From the NCBI GenBank assembly GCA_045110675.1, contig JBGCGJ010000015.1:1-64000 (forward strand): DNA of 64,000 nucleotides. The letters are read 5' to 3'. Origin of the DNA: JBALVT01 sp045110675. GTDB taxonomy: Bacteria; Pseudomonadota; Gammaproteobacteria; Pseudomonadales; Halieaceae. A program made the position numbers and the translations under genes. Each line of letters starts with the position of its first letter. Within the stretch, counting starts at the first letter, position 1. The notes beneath the pieces are model-generated. The model did no database searches, was not told where the DNA came from, and worked only from the letters and a program-made list of their open reading frames with translations. Shown in pieces: positions 33,101 to 41,794 of this stretch.

Positions 33101-34873
33101 ATGAGCGGTAATTCCCGCAATGATGTTGCAAACAGTTATTCAGTTAATCCACTTTCTCCGAGAAGGAATAGCAGCGAAGCCACAAGTGAACCTCAGGCCA
33201 TCAGTGAACAGATTCGGCATGCAGGCATTGATGAGAATTCAGAGTTAGGCAAGATCTTGGCAAGCACAATAAGAGATATTTATCACTGCCACGACAACGT
33301 GGACCAAATGTGGAGCCTCGCCCAACGTGGCATGCAGAAACTGGATAAAGATGACAGTATCGCCTTGTTTAATGCCAAGAAGCTGCTTTCGTTCCAGTTG
33401 GCGAAAGTGTTGGACAACCTGCAGCAACCCTTTAGAAAAACGTATCAAAATTTAGGGTATACGAATCAAACGCTCTCGGCCAAAGGCCCTTATCCAGTGT
33501 TTGACAACGTTACAGCCTTGTTCTCCGCTACGCCTGTTATTGCCAGAACAGCTACTTACATATTCGCGTGTGCTGAATGGATAGCCGATGCCTTTGAAGG
33601 CAAAGATCTATTGCTGGAAATATACTCTCGTCTACTCAATCCAACGTCCATTTCATTGGCGAATCATATTGTCGATCTGGAAGCGGGACCCTATGCAGCC
33701 GACTATATGGCATGGAACTTCAACAGTGGTATGGCAGCAATAGATGCCACCTTGTCCAATCAATTGAGTTACGGTGACATTTTGATTACCAGCCAGAATA
33801 TTTACGGCGGTGCACACCAACTGATTAACGATTGGTTTGCCAAGCCAAGCAATTTCAATGTTGCAGTTGAACGTTTTAAAGGTGATGAAGTCACCGATTT
33901 TGAGAGCTGCCTCGCTCTGGTAAAGGACAAGTATTCAGATCGTTTGCTAGAAGGGAGTAAAATTCATTTGTATCTGGAATCCCCTTGCAACCCTCACGGC
34001 TATGTTTTAGATGTGCCGGGTATTTGCGTGGTGGCTCACAGTGAGGGCATCAGCGTTATGTTGGATGCCAGTGTTGGCACTCCTTTTCTCCAGCAACCAT
34101 TGCAATTAATAAACGAAAATGCGCGGCCGGATTTTCTAATACATAGCCTGACTAAAGATATCTGTGGCAGTGGCTCAGTGATTGCCGGTTGCGTTATTGG
34201 GCGTAACGCCGACATGTTTAATGCCAAAGGCGCGCCTGGATGGGATAAAACCATGTTCTGGAATGTCTATTACGTGAAGGGCGCATTCCTATCAGCAGAT
34301 GCGGCGTTTGAAGTGATGCAAGGCATGCGCACAATGGAAATTCGTATGCTCAAGAAGAGCACGAATACGGTGATTCTGTCGGAGTTTTTCAGTAAACACC
34401 CCGACATTCAGGTTAGTTGTAGTAGTCTGAATAACGGCGTGAACAAAAGGAAAAGTGAAGCCCAGTTGTTCTTAGGCTTACCTGCTCCTTTGTTTACCGT
34501 AAATCTACCCACTTTGCCGGTGACAACCTTCCAACGCTTCTTTGACAATTTGGAACCAACTTTCAGTCATATGATCAGCCTGGGACAGACCAACAGCATC
34601 ATCAGCTGCCCAGGATTAACCACTCATTCTGAGTTGGAACCAAATGATCGTGAAGACGTGTCCATTTTTCCTTACACCATTCGTTTCGCGATTGGTATTG
34701 AGGCGCCCACAGACCTTATTGAGCATATTGTTTCGGCGGCGAGGATATCCATCGACCCCGATGTACCAGGGTTTTCTGAGAAATTTCTGGCAAGGCACGA
34801 GCGCAATAAGCTGATCAAAGAGATTTATCTCGACGTAAACACGAGATATATCGATGCCTCGTTAGCTGGTTAA
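33101..34873 (+). CDS. Cys/Met-metabolism-type PLP enzyme with long N-terminus
   Basis: 590 residues, against about 400 for typical cystathionine gamma-synthase/methionine gamma-lyase relatives. The PLP region is recognisable: MAWNFNSGMAAIDATL, then LYLESPCNPHGYVLDV, then SVMLDASVGTPFLQQP, with the Schiff-base lysine K352 in HSLTKDICGSGSV. About 150 N-terminal residues precede the first conserved segment and are unusual. The expected chemistry is beta/gamma elimination or replacement on a sulfur or homoserine-derived amino acid. It is followed by the homoserine-dehydrogenase-like gene. Confidence 0.8.
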   Translation: MSGNSRNDVANSYSVNPLSPRRNSSEATSEPQAISEQIRHAGIDENSELGKILASTIRDIYHCHDNVDQMWSLAQRGMQKLDKDDSIALFNAKKLLSFQLAKVLDNLQQPFRKTYQNLGYTNQTLSAKGPYPVFDNVTALFSATPVIARTATYIFACAEWIADAFEGKDLLLEIYSRLLNPTSISLANHIVDLEAGPYAADYMAWNFNSGMAAIDATLSNQLSYGDILITSQNIYGGAHQLINDWFAKPSNFNVAVERFKGDEVTDFESCLALVKDKYSDRLLEGSKIHLYLESPCNPHGYVLDVPGICVVAHSEGISVMLDASVGTPFLQQPLQLINENARPDFLIHSLTKDICGSGSVIAGCVIGRNADMFNAKGAPGWDKTMFWNVYYVKGAFLSADAAFEVMQGMRTMEIRMLKKSTNTVILSEFFSKHPDIQVSCSSLNNGVNKRKSEAQLFLGLPAPLFTVNLPTLPVTTFQRFFDNLEPTFSHMISLGQTNSIISCPGLTTHSELEPNDREDVSIFPYTIRFAIGIEAPTDLIEHIVSAARISIDPDVPGFSEKFLARHERNKLIKEIYLDVNTRYIDASLAG

Positions 34874-34929
34874 TTTTCGGGAATGGTTTCCGAAAAGTGA
34901 TCAACCGCGCACTGTAAAAGCGATCACTT
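34874..34929. promoter_or_regulatory. Two inverted repeats between PLP and dehydrogenase genes
   Basis: TTTTCGG-N9-CCGAAAA (34874-34896) partly overlaps AAGTGATC-N19-GATCACTT (34895-34929). The arms share bases 34895-34896, so the two stems could compete. No T run follows. They may be an operator, or processing or attenuation hairpins. Confidence 0.4.
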
Positions 34930-34964
34930 AACTTTCTATCGCAGCATGTCTACTGGAGTTTATT

Positions 34965-36014
34965 ATGCACTACAATCTCGCCCTAATTGGTTTCGGCGGT
35001 GTCAACCGCGCCCTGGTTGAATTGATTCTCGAAAAAAATCGCATCTTGAAAAACGAGCACAATTTGCACCTCGATATTGTAGCCATTTCAGATATGTACT
35101 TTGGTAGTACTATCGATCCTAACGGCTTGGATATGCGAGCACTAATGGCAGCTCCACCTGAAAAAGGAGTGTTAGCGCGTTTTCCTAAGGGAAGTGAGAT
35201 AGCGGCCAACGACGATGTGATAGGCGGCAGTAATGCTGATATTGTCGTTGAGGCGACGTTTACCAATCCTGAAACAGGCGAACCTGCCTCGAGTCACTGC
35301 CGGTCTGCGCTAAGCGCTGGCAAGCACGTCGTTACCACCAACAAAGGCCCGATTGCTATTTTTGGCGAGGAGCTGTCTAACTTGGCTGCCACAAATAATG
35401 TATTCATTAGATATGAAGGTGCTGTAATGAGCGGTACCCCAGTCATCGGCTTAGCCGAAAATTGTTTACGAGGCTGTGATGTTACTGGCTTTAGGGGAAT
35501 TTTGAATGGCACAGCAAACCACATTCTTGGTCGCATTGAAGACGGTTGCACAATGGAGGAGGCGATTAAGGAGGCCCAGGATTTCGGCTACGCAGAAGCA
35601 GATCCGACGGCAGATCTTGAAGGTTATGACGTGGTGTTGAAAGTCACAATTTTAGCCAACCTTCTGCTAGGAGCCAATCTTAACCCCGGCGATGTGAGCC
35701 GAGAAGGTATCTCTGAACTCAGTGAGGTTGTGATTAGGCATGCAGCTCAGCGCGGTCAGCACTGGAAATTGCTTGCCGAGGCTACGCGCCATCCTGATGG
35801 TCTAGTGGAGGCTTCAGTATCCCCCTTATGCTTATCAGATTATGATCCATTGGCGAGCGTTTCTGGTGCGTTGAATGCAGTTTGCTTCCAAACAGATTTA
35901 CTCGGTGACGTTACGGTTTCGGGTCCCGGCGCCGGGAAAACAGCAACGGCTTACGCACTCTTGACCGACATTCTTGCTATCGATCTCAGAAAACGCACGT
36001 TGGAACTGAAATGA
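34965..36014 (+). CDS. Homoserine dehydrogenase-like oxidoreductase
   Basis: 349 residues. N-terminal Rossmann fold (LALIGFGGVNRALVELI) and a homoserine dehydrogenase catalytic domain: FRGILNGTANHILGRIEDG, then GYAEADPTADLEGYDVVLKV. The Glu, Asp and Lys equivalent to the yeast enzyme's catalytic residues (E208, D219, K223) are all present. There is no aspartokinase or ACT domain, which fits a catabolic rather than biosynthetic role. It overlaps the aldehyde dehydrogenase pseudogene by 4 bp (ATGA). Confidence 0.85.
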   Translation: MHYNLALIGFGGVNRALVELILEKNRILKNEHNLHLDIVAISDMYFGSTIDPNGLDMRALMAAPPEKGVLARFPKGSEIAANDDVIGGSNADIVVEATFTNPETGEPASSHCRSALSAGKHVVTTNKGPIAIFGEELSNLAATNNVFIRYEGAVMSGTPVIGLAENCLRGCDVTGFRGILNGTANHILGRIEDGCTMEEAIKEAQDFGYAEADPTADLEGYDVVLKVTILANLLLGANLNPGDVSREGISELSEVVIRHAAQRGQHWKLLAEATRHPDGLVEASVSPLCLSDYDPLASVSGALNAVCFQTDLLGDVTVSGPGAGKTATAYALLTDILAIDLRKRTLELK

Positions 36015-37317
36015 CCACCGCGCGATTAATGGCAAGCACCACCATAGGTGTCATGAACCCTTACACCGGTGAACTGATTGGATACGTTCCCAATCTCTCT
36101 GGTGCAGACGTGACTCAGGCAGTGGAACTCGCGGCGGGGCAACAGGAGCAGTGCCGGAATATGTGTCGGGCCAAGAGGTCACAAATTCTTTTAGAGGTTG
36201 CTGATCGTGTAGCTCGCGATAGTGAAGAATATGCACAGCTCATCGTCCAGGAAGCAGGGAAGACAATCATACAAGCCCGCAAGGAAGTTGCTCGTTGTAT
36301 CAATACACTCAGATTATCAGCGGAAGAAGCAAAGCGGTTTTGCGGTGAAACCATCCCTTTCGATGCCTTTGCTGGATCAGAATCCAGGCAGGGCTATTTT
36401 ACTCGAGATCCTCTGAACTAGCGCCGTTTTCGGCCCTGAGGCTCTGCGAGGCTTTCTGGGATGCGGGCTTCCCACGTGAAGCCTTGAGGGTTGTTACAGG
36501 AGATGCAGAAACAGGCTCTGCGCTAGTTTCACAATGGCAGGCTCGCATGATTTCGTTCACTGGCGGGTTTAGGACGGCAAATGCCATTGTCAAAGCGGCG
36601 GGTGTAAAAAAATACAGCATGGATCTGGGCGGCAATGCACCGGTTATTGTAATGGCGGACTGTGATCTCGATCATGCTGTCGCCGGCTGCGTGTCAGGCG
36701 CCTTTTGGGCTGCCGGGCAAAATTGTGTAGGGACTCAACGAATCCTGATTCATCAGTATATCTACGAACAATTTCGCCAGGCCTTTATTGAATCCGTTGG
36801 CAAGTTGATAGTGGGAGACCCAATCGACGAATCCACGGACATGGGCCCTATGATCAATGAGGCTTCGGCGATTGGAGCGGAGTCCGCAGTCGATAGAGCG
36901 TTACAACAAGGGGCGACCTTGCTTGCTGGGCACAACCGTGATGGAAGTCTATATCAGCCCACAGTTTTAGAAGACGTTGCAGCACAGCAAGAAATCTGGA
37001 CTACAGAGATCTTTGCGCCTATCGTCATACTCAGTAGGTTTCGAGATCTGGAAGAGGCACTGGCCTTGGCCAATGGGCCAGAAATTAGCCTGCACAGTGG
37101 CATATTTACCGAGAATTTGTCGGATGCGCTGAACGCCGCCGAGCAACTGCAAATGGGTGGTGTGATGATTAACGATTCATCTGACTACCGTTTTGACGCT
37201 ATGCCTTTCGGCGGCTTCAAGCTTGGCAGTATAGGGAGGGAAGGTGTGCGTTTTGCTGTCGAGGAAATGACCCAGCCTAAAGTGGTCTGTTTCAATCGAC
37301 GCGACATGACCTTCTGA
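36011..37317 (+). pseudogene. Aldehyde dehydrogenase broken by an internal deletion
   Basis: The first reading frame (36011-36421) encodes the N-terminal 136 residues up to GYFTRDPLN and stops. The rest lies in another frame from about 36408 to 37317 and resumes at SELAPFSALRLCEAFWDAGF. Intact relatives have roughly 34 more residues between these points, including the conserved PFN asparagine segment and the cofactor-binding Lys of the KPS motif. The junction reads CCTCTG, which could have ended both DPL and KPS, so a deletion between short direct repeats of about 100 bp is likely. The catalytic Cys (AAGQNCVGTQ) survives. The enzyme should be inactive. Confidence 0.82.
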
Positions 37318-37366
37318 CCTTAATTTGAGTGAAGTTGTCGGCGTTGTCCGCAGGTTTTTCTGCTGA

Positions 37367-38431
37367 TTAGACCGGCGTTATCCAGGAAAAGTAATCTTCG
37401 GAAAGTCCATACTGTATCGCTGTCAGCTCGCTAAAAATATGATTCGCAACAGGCCCGACTTGGTTGTTGTTGACGAAATAGTTTTTGCCCTTGTATCCAA
37501 GCTTACCGATAGGTGAGATTACCGCGGCTGTGCCGCAGCCGAATACTTCTGTAATGTCTCCGGATTCTATCGCGATGAGAATTTGTTCGATATCGAGTCG
37601 TCCTTCAGCCACTGGATATCCCAATTTTGGTGCCAGTTGAAGAATTGAATCTCGGGTAATCCCTCCCAATATGCTGCCCGAAAGAGCAGGAGTGGCAATA
37701 GTTCCATCCTTTTGCACAAAACAAATGTTCATCGCGCCTACTTCTTCCACATACCGACCTTCGATCGCATCCAGCCATAAAACCTGCGTGTAACCCTCGC
37801 TTGCTGCCTGTTCACCCATGAACAGGCTTGCTGCGTAGTTGCCTCCTGTTTTGGCCTCACCAACACCACCTTTTACCGCTCTTCGAATTACATCGGATAC
37901 ATAAACTGATACTGGATTGAAGCCCTCACTGAAGTAAGGACCTACTGGGCAGGTAATAATAAAATGTTTGTATGCGGAGGCTGCCCCCAGACCCAGTTGT
38001 GGGGTGGTGGCGAACATAGCCGGCCGAATATACAGGGAAGAGCCCCGTTCGTTTGGCACCCAAGTTTGATCTGCAAGAACTAATTGTTTGATCGCCTGAA
38101 TGTGTGATTGTTCGTCTACCCTAGGCATAACCATTCTATCTGCAGAAGCATTAAATCGAGCAACGTTTTGATCGGGCCTGAATAGATTTATTCCATTGTC
38201 GGCTCTGCGATATGCTTTCAAGCCCTCGAATATTTCTTGCCCGTAGTGTAGGACCGATGCAGCTGGATGTAAGGAGAAGTTTTTCAGTGGGGATATAGCT
38301 AAGTGGTGCCAACCTTCGTCTCTGTCATATTCTTGGGTAAACATGTGATCAGAGAATGACGACCCAAATTTCAATTCTTTGGGACAAGAGCCGCGAGAAT
38401 CGGCCGGTAACAGTTCAATATTTATATCCAT
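37367..38431 (-). CDS. ilvE: Branched-chain amino acid aminotransferase
   Basis: 354 residues of fold-type IV PLP aminotransferases, type II BCAT length. Visible family motifs are LHYGQEIFEGLKAYR, the PLP lysine in AKTGGNYAASLFMGEQA, VEEVGAMNICFV, and EVFGCGTAAVISPIG. It transfers amino groups between Leu/Ile/Val and 2-oxoglutarate, though related enzymes take other amino acids. It is divergent from the second Lrp-type regulator and convergent with the aldehyde dehydrogenase remnant. Confidence 0.88.
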   Translation of the reverse strand: MDINIELLPADSRGSCPKELKFGSSFSDHMFTQEYDRDEGWHHLAISPLKNFSLHPAASVLHYGQEIFEGLKAYRRADNGINLFRPDQNVARFNASADRMVMPRVDEQSHIQAIKQLVLADQTWVPNERGSSLYIRPAMFATTPQLGLGAASAYKHFIITCPVGPYFSEGFNPVSVYVSDVIRRAVKGGVGEAKTGGNYAASLFMGEQAASEGYTQVLWLDAIEGRYVEEVGAMNICFVQKDGTIATPALSGSILGGITRDSILQLAPKLGYPVAEGRLDIEQILIAIESGDITEVFGCGTAAVISPIGKLGYKGKNYFVNNNQVGPVANHIFSELTAIQYGLSEDYFSWITPV

Positions 38432-38603
38432 AGCAACAACCTTGTCTTTTGATTTTGATGTGGCCGGAGATCATCCTCTTTAGGGTTTAGAAGAACGTCG
38501 ATTGGGCCAGAGCGTCGCGCTAATCTTGTGGCGGACCTAGATAAGCAGTCTATGACGAAACCGGGGCGCTTATGTTGCATATTTTCCTTTATGATACTAT
38601 TTT

Positions 38604-38644
38604 TTAGGATAAAATTTACTTAAAAATAATAATATTAGGATAAA
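38604..38644. promoter_or_regulatory. Direct repeats TTAGGATAAA upstream of the second Lrp gene
   Basis: TTAGGATAAA occurs at 38604-38613 and 38635-38644, 31 bp apart (about three helical turns), in an AT-rich stretch between the divergent ilvE and lrp genes. The second copy also contains the Shine-Dalgarno AGGA. A candidate Lrp-type operator. Confidence 0.4.
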
Positions 38645-38649
38645 TATGC

Positions 38650-39117
38650 ATGGCGTTAGATAGTCTGGACCGTAAAATACTGCAAACCCTGCAGGGGCAA
38701 GCGGATTGCACAATGGTCGAGCTCGGAGAAAGGGTGGGCCTGTCGCATACGCCGTGCTGGCGTCGGGTGAAGCGCCTCGAAGGGACGGGTGTTATCAAAG
38801 AACGAGTGACACTGCTCGACCCCGATAGTATTGATCTTGGGGTGACAGTGTATGTCTACATCAACGTAGAGAGCCACCAAGAAGAATCACTCAATGATTT
38901 CGAGAAGGCCGTTACGGAACTGGAAAACGTAGTGGAGTGCTACTCGACTTCCGGCGATAGAGATTATGTACTCAGAGTCGTAGTAGAGAGCGTAGGCCAC
39001 TATGAAAAACTGCTCAAATCGGCTCTGGTTCATCTCCCAAATGTCGCTTCGGTAAATTCAACGTTTGCCCTTAAACGTATCAAATACACAACTCAGCTAC
39101 CGATAGGAAAAGGGTAA
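38650..39117 (+). CDS. Lrp/AsnC-family transcriptional regulator (second of two)
   Basis: 155 residues. HTH: LDSLDRKILQTLQGQADCTM then VELGERVGLSHTPCWRRVKR; RAM domain: VVECYSTSGDRDYVLRVVV. It is divergent from the branched-chain aminotransferase and closes the island that began with the MalT-like gene. A hairpin AATTGCC-GAA-GGCAATT (39146-39162) follows the stop without a T run. Confidence 0.88.
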   Translation: MALDSLDRKILQTLQGQADCTMVELGERVGLSHTPCWRRVKRLEGTGVIKERVTLLDPDSIDLGVTVYVYINVESHQEESLNDFEKAVTELENVVECYSTSGDRDYVLRVVVESVGHYEKLLKSALVHLPNVASVNSTFALKRIKYTTQLPIGKG

Positions 39118-39287
39118 ACTTCTAGCAGCCGTTGGTCCGGTTCCAAATTGCCGAAGGCAATTGAGTTCAAGCTGTGAATTCTCGGGGAAGGGGCGGTATA
39201 TCCTCTGAAATTGGCGTTAAATATTTCACTGAGAAAGCGACTCCAGTAGATCACTGAGCGGGTCGGTGAATAGTTAGGATATGGTCC

Positions 39288-40478
39288 CTAACGCACACCA
39301 TATTGCTTCTCAAACTCCTCCACTGGCAACGCCTTATCAAAAGCATACCCCTGCAACACGTCGCAGCGCATTTCCGTCAATTTGTCTGCCATCGGCATGG
39401 TTTCCACCCCTTCGGCGACTACCTTCATCGAAAAGTTGTGGGCCAAATCGATAACTGCTTTTACTATGGCCAAGTCCTTCTTGGACTCGAGCATGCGCAT
39501 AACAAAAACCCGGTCGATTTTTATTTCATCCACGGGAAGGTCGCGAAAGTAGGCGAGGGAGGAATACCCGGTGCCAAAGTCGTCCAAAGCGATTCGAATG
39601 CCCATCTTCCGCAATTTGGTCAATTGCCTCAGCATTTGCTCCTGATTGTCGATCATGATTGTTTCGGTAACTTCCAGGGTCAGTCGTGAGGGTTTAACGC
39701 CATATATTTCAAGGGCGTCACGGACCACCTCCACCACATCATCATCGATGAGTAGTGCCGGTGTTACGTTTACTGCGATCGATAGCTCCTCAGGCCATAG
39801 TGCCAAACGCCCTATAGCGGATTTGATCGACCACCACGTGATCGGCCTGATAACCTCGTTGCGCTCTGCCAGATCGATAAACTTATCCGGAAAGATCACC
39901 TTTTGGTTTTTTGTGTGCCAGCGTAATAACGCTTCGGCGCCGAGCAATGTGCGATATCCAGCGTGCATTTTGGGCTGAAAATACAGCTGGAATTCTCCTC
40001 GCTCCTGGGCGATTTCTAATCTTTTAAGAAGTTTCTTATCTTCCTCAGCACTCGACCCGGTCTTTGCAGAGTAGACTTCAAAGAGACTTGATGCATTTTT
40101 TGCCTGTCGCAACGCGATACTGGCTTGTCGCATGGGCACGCTCATATCTTTGCTACCGCTTCTGAATGCCGCGAAGCCTGCGGTTACAGAAAGTGGTATC
40201 TCTCTACCCAGATAGTGGTGTGGTTCGCGGAATACGCGCGCCAGTTTCGCCGCGGCCAAATCTAACTCACTGGTGCTTCGGATGTCCTTGAGAACAACGC
40301 AGACACGATTATTCTTAACACCGCCGCACTCGTCTTTGGGCCGTATCCAACCCTTTAAACGTTGTTCGAACACTTCCTGGGCTTCTTTGAAAGCAACACT
40401 GGAGTATATATCGGTGCTGTTTTCATCCTCTCGCAATTCAATCACGCCGAGGAAGCTATTGACTCCGGAATTGATCAT
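39288..40478 (-). CDS. EAL-domain cyclic-di-GMP phosphodiesterase with degenerate GGDEF
   Basis: 396 residues. The N-terminal 150 residues resemble a GGDEF fold without the GGDEF motif. The EAL domain is complete: AEALLRW, NVTPALL, EVTETIMI, ALDDFGTGYSSL, KIDRVFV, AEGVE and LQGYAF, so it should cleave c-di-GMP. The ATG at 40476-40478 overlaps the stop of the HD-GYP gene (ATGA) and is preferred over a longer start. Two presumed phosphodiesterases are therefore translationally coupled. Confidence 0.88.
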   Translation of the reverse strand: MINSGVNSFLGVIELREDENSTDIYSSVAFKEAQEVFEQRLKGWIRPKDECGGVKNNRVCVVLKDIRSTSELDLAAAKLARVFREPHHYLGREIPLSVTAGFAAFRSGSKDMSVPMRQASIALRQAKNASSLFEVYSAKTGSSAEEDKKLLKRLEIAQERGEFQLYFQPKMHAGYRTLLGAEALLRWHTKNQKVIFPDKFIDLAERNEVIRPITWWSIKSAIGRLALWPEELSIAVNVTPALLIDDDVVEVVRDALEIYGVKPSRLTLEVTETIMIDNQEQMLRQLTKLRKMGIRIALDDFGTGYSSLAYFRDLPVDEIKIDRVFVMRMLESKKDLAIVKAVIDLAHNFSMKVVAEGVETMPMADKLTEMRCDVLQGYAFDKALPVEEFEKQYGVR

Positions 40479-41656
40479 ATGAAAAATTCTTCGTTGTCGA
40501 TTCCAAAGCTTCCTGCGATCAGCTCTCGGGAGATCCACCGCTCCACATCATTGACCCTGTCTTGTTGTGCAAGATTAACAGCACGCGGAAACTCGAGTCT
40601 TTGTTGCTGCGCATCGAGCACTAAAACCAGCTCTGGCTTTAGACGCCGGCTGCTGTTCTGTTTTACGACGATCGCGACCTCGCCGGTATTCAGCTCCACC
40701 ATCGTACCGGTGGGAAAAAGACCGATTGCTTGAACAAATTGTTCTACCAACGCCTCCTGAAACGAACTCCCTTTGCAGTCCAGCAATTCTTGCACTGCTT
40801 CATGCGATGTCCGAGCTGGCGCATAGGGACGCGGTGTGATCATCGCATCGTAGGTATCGACCAGGCCCGCTATTCGGGCGAGCAAGGGAATTGCCGCGCC
40901 TTCCAGACCCCGGGGATAACCCGTGCCATCCACCCGTTCGTGATGATTCTCGATAATGGAAAGTACTTCCATATCCACATGGGGTGATTTCGAAACCATT
41001 TGGGCGCCCATTTGCGGATGTGCGTGGATGATTGCCTGTTGTTTCTCCGTCAGGTTTTCGGCCTGATGTAGCAGTTTTCCGGGAAGTTGTGTCATTCCCA
41101 CATCACACATCGCACAGCCCACTGCCAGTTTTTCCAGTTCGTGCCGATCTAGGCCTATGTGGCGCCCCAATATGGCCGCCCATACGGCCATTGCTACGCC
41201 GTGATGGTAGCGATAATCACCGCTTTCCTTCAGTCTGACGAGAGCCGACACTGCCTCATGATTTCTAAAGACACCTTCGATCAGAGGATTGACCGCTTTT
41301 TGCACGGCTTGTATATCGCTTTTTTCACCGTTAAGCAGGGCGTCAAACACTCGGTCCAGGGTTTGTGCGGCACTGTCGAAAGACAATTTTGTACGTTGAA
41401 ACTCGTCTTTAAGCTTTAACCTTTCTTTGGCGTTGCCGGCGGTTGGCGCTATGGCCATTTCCAGGGTGATGACCCCACCCTTGTACTCTGCGTCGATGAA
41501 TACATGCTCTACATGATTAGCAACGTACAGAATCTCCTCATTGTCGCGCACCATAAAGCCCTGCAGAGCGAACGGTGTTTCTAACCAGGGCCGATCAAGT
41601 TCAGCGATGAACATGCCGGGCTTTAACTTCATTGCGGGGACTTTTACCAGACGCAC
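40475..41656 (-). CDS. HD-GYP domain protein with altered HD motif
   Basis: About 393 residues. The N-terminal 130 residues are a DUF3391-like domain (MKLKPGMFIAELD). The HD-GYP core keeps YHHGVAMAVW, HAHPQMGAQ and the hallmark NHHERVDGTGYPRGL. The HDIGK motif, however, reads CDVGM: the metal-binding His is Cys and the Lys is Met. Activity may be lost or altered. The start is taken as GTG at 41654-41656 with GAGG 8 bp upstream; a TTG at 41668 and an ATG at 41632 are alternatives. Confidence 0.82.
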   Translation of the reverse strand: MRLVKVPAMKLKPGMFIAELDRPWLETPFALQGFMVRDNEEILYVANHVEHVFIDAEYKGGVITLEMAIAPTAGNAKERLKLKDEFQRTKLSFDSAAQTLDRVFDALLNGEKSDIQAVQKAVNPLIEGVFRNHEAVSALVRLKESGDYRYHHGVAMAVWAAILGRHIGLDRHELEKLAVGCAMCDVGMTQLPGKLLHQAENLTEKQQAIIHAHPQMGAQMVSKSPHVDMEVLSIIENHHERVDGTGYPRGLEGAAIPLLARIAGLVDTYDAMITPRPYAPARTSHEAVQELLDCKGSSFQEALVEQFVQAIGLFPTGTMVELNTGEVAIVVKQNSSRRLKPELVLVLDAQQQRLEFPRAVNLAQQDRVNDVERWISRELIAGSFGIDNEEFFI

Positions 41657-41794
41657 GTATAACCTCAAATAATGCCAGATAGAGGTTCTCTTATCGGTCA
41701 GATATTTTTTCCGGCCACCGAGATTGGCGCTAAAAGCCTCGATTTTGGGTGAAAGTTACCAATAGTGTGATGAGATTGGCATTTTCCGCGCCAT

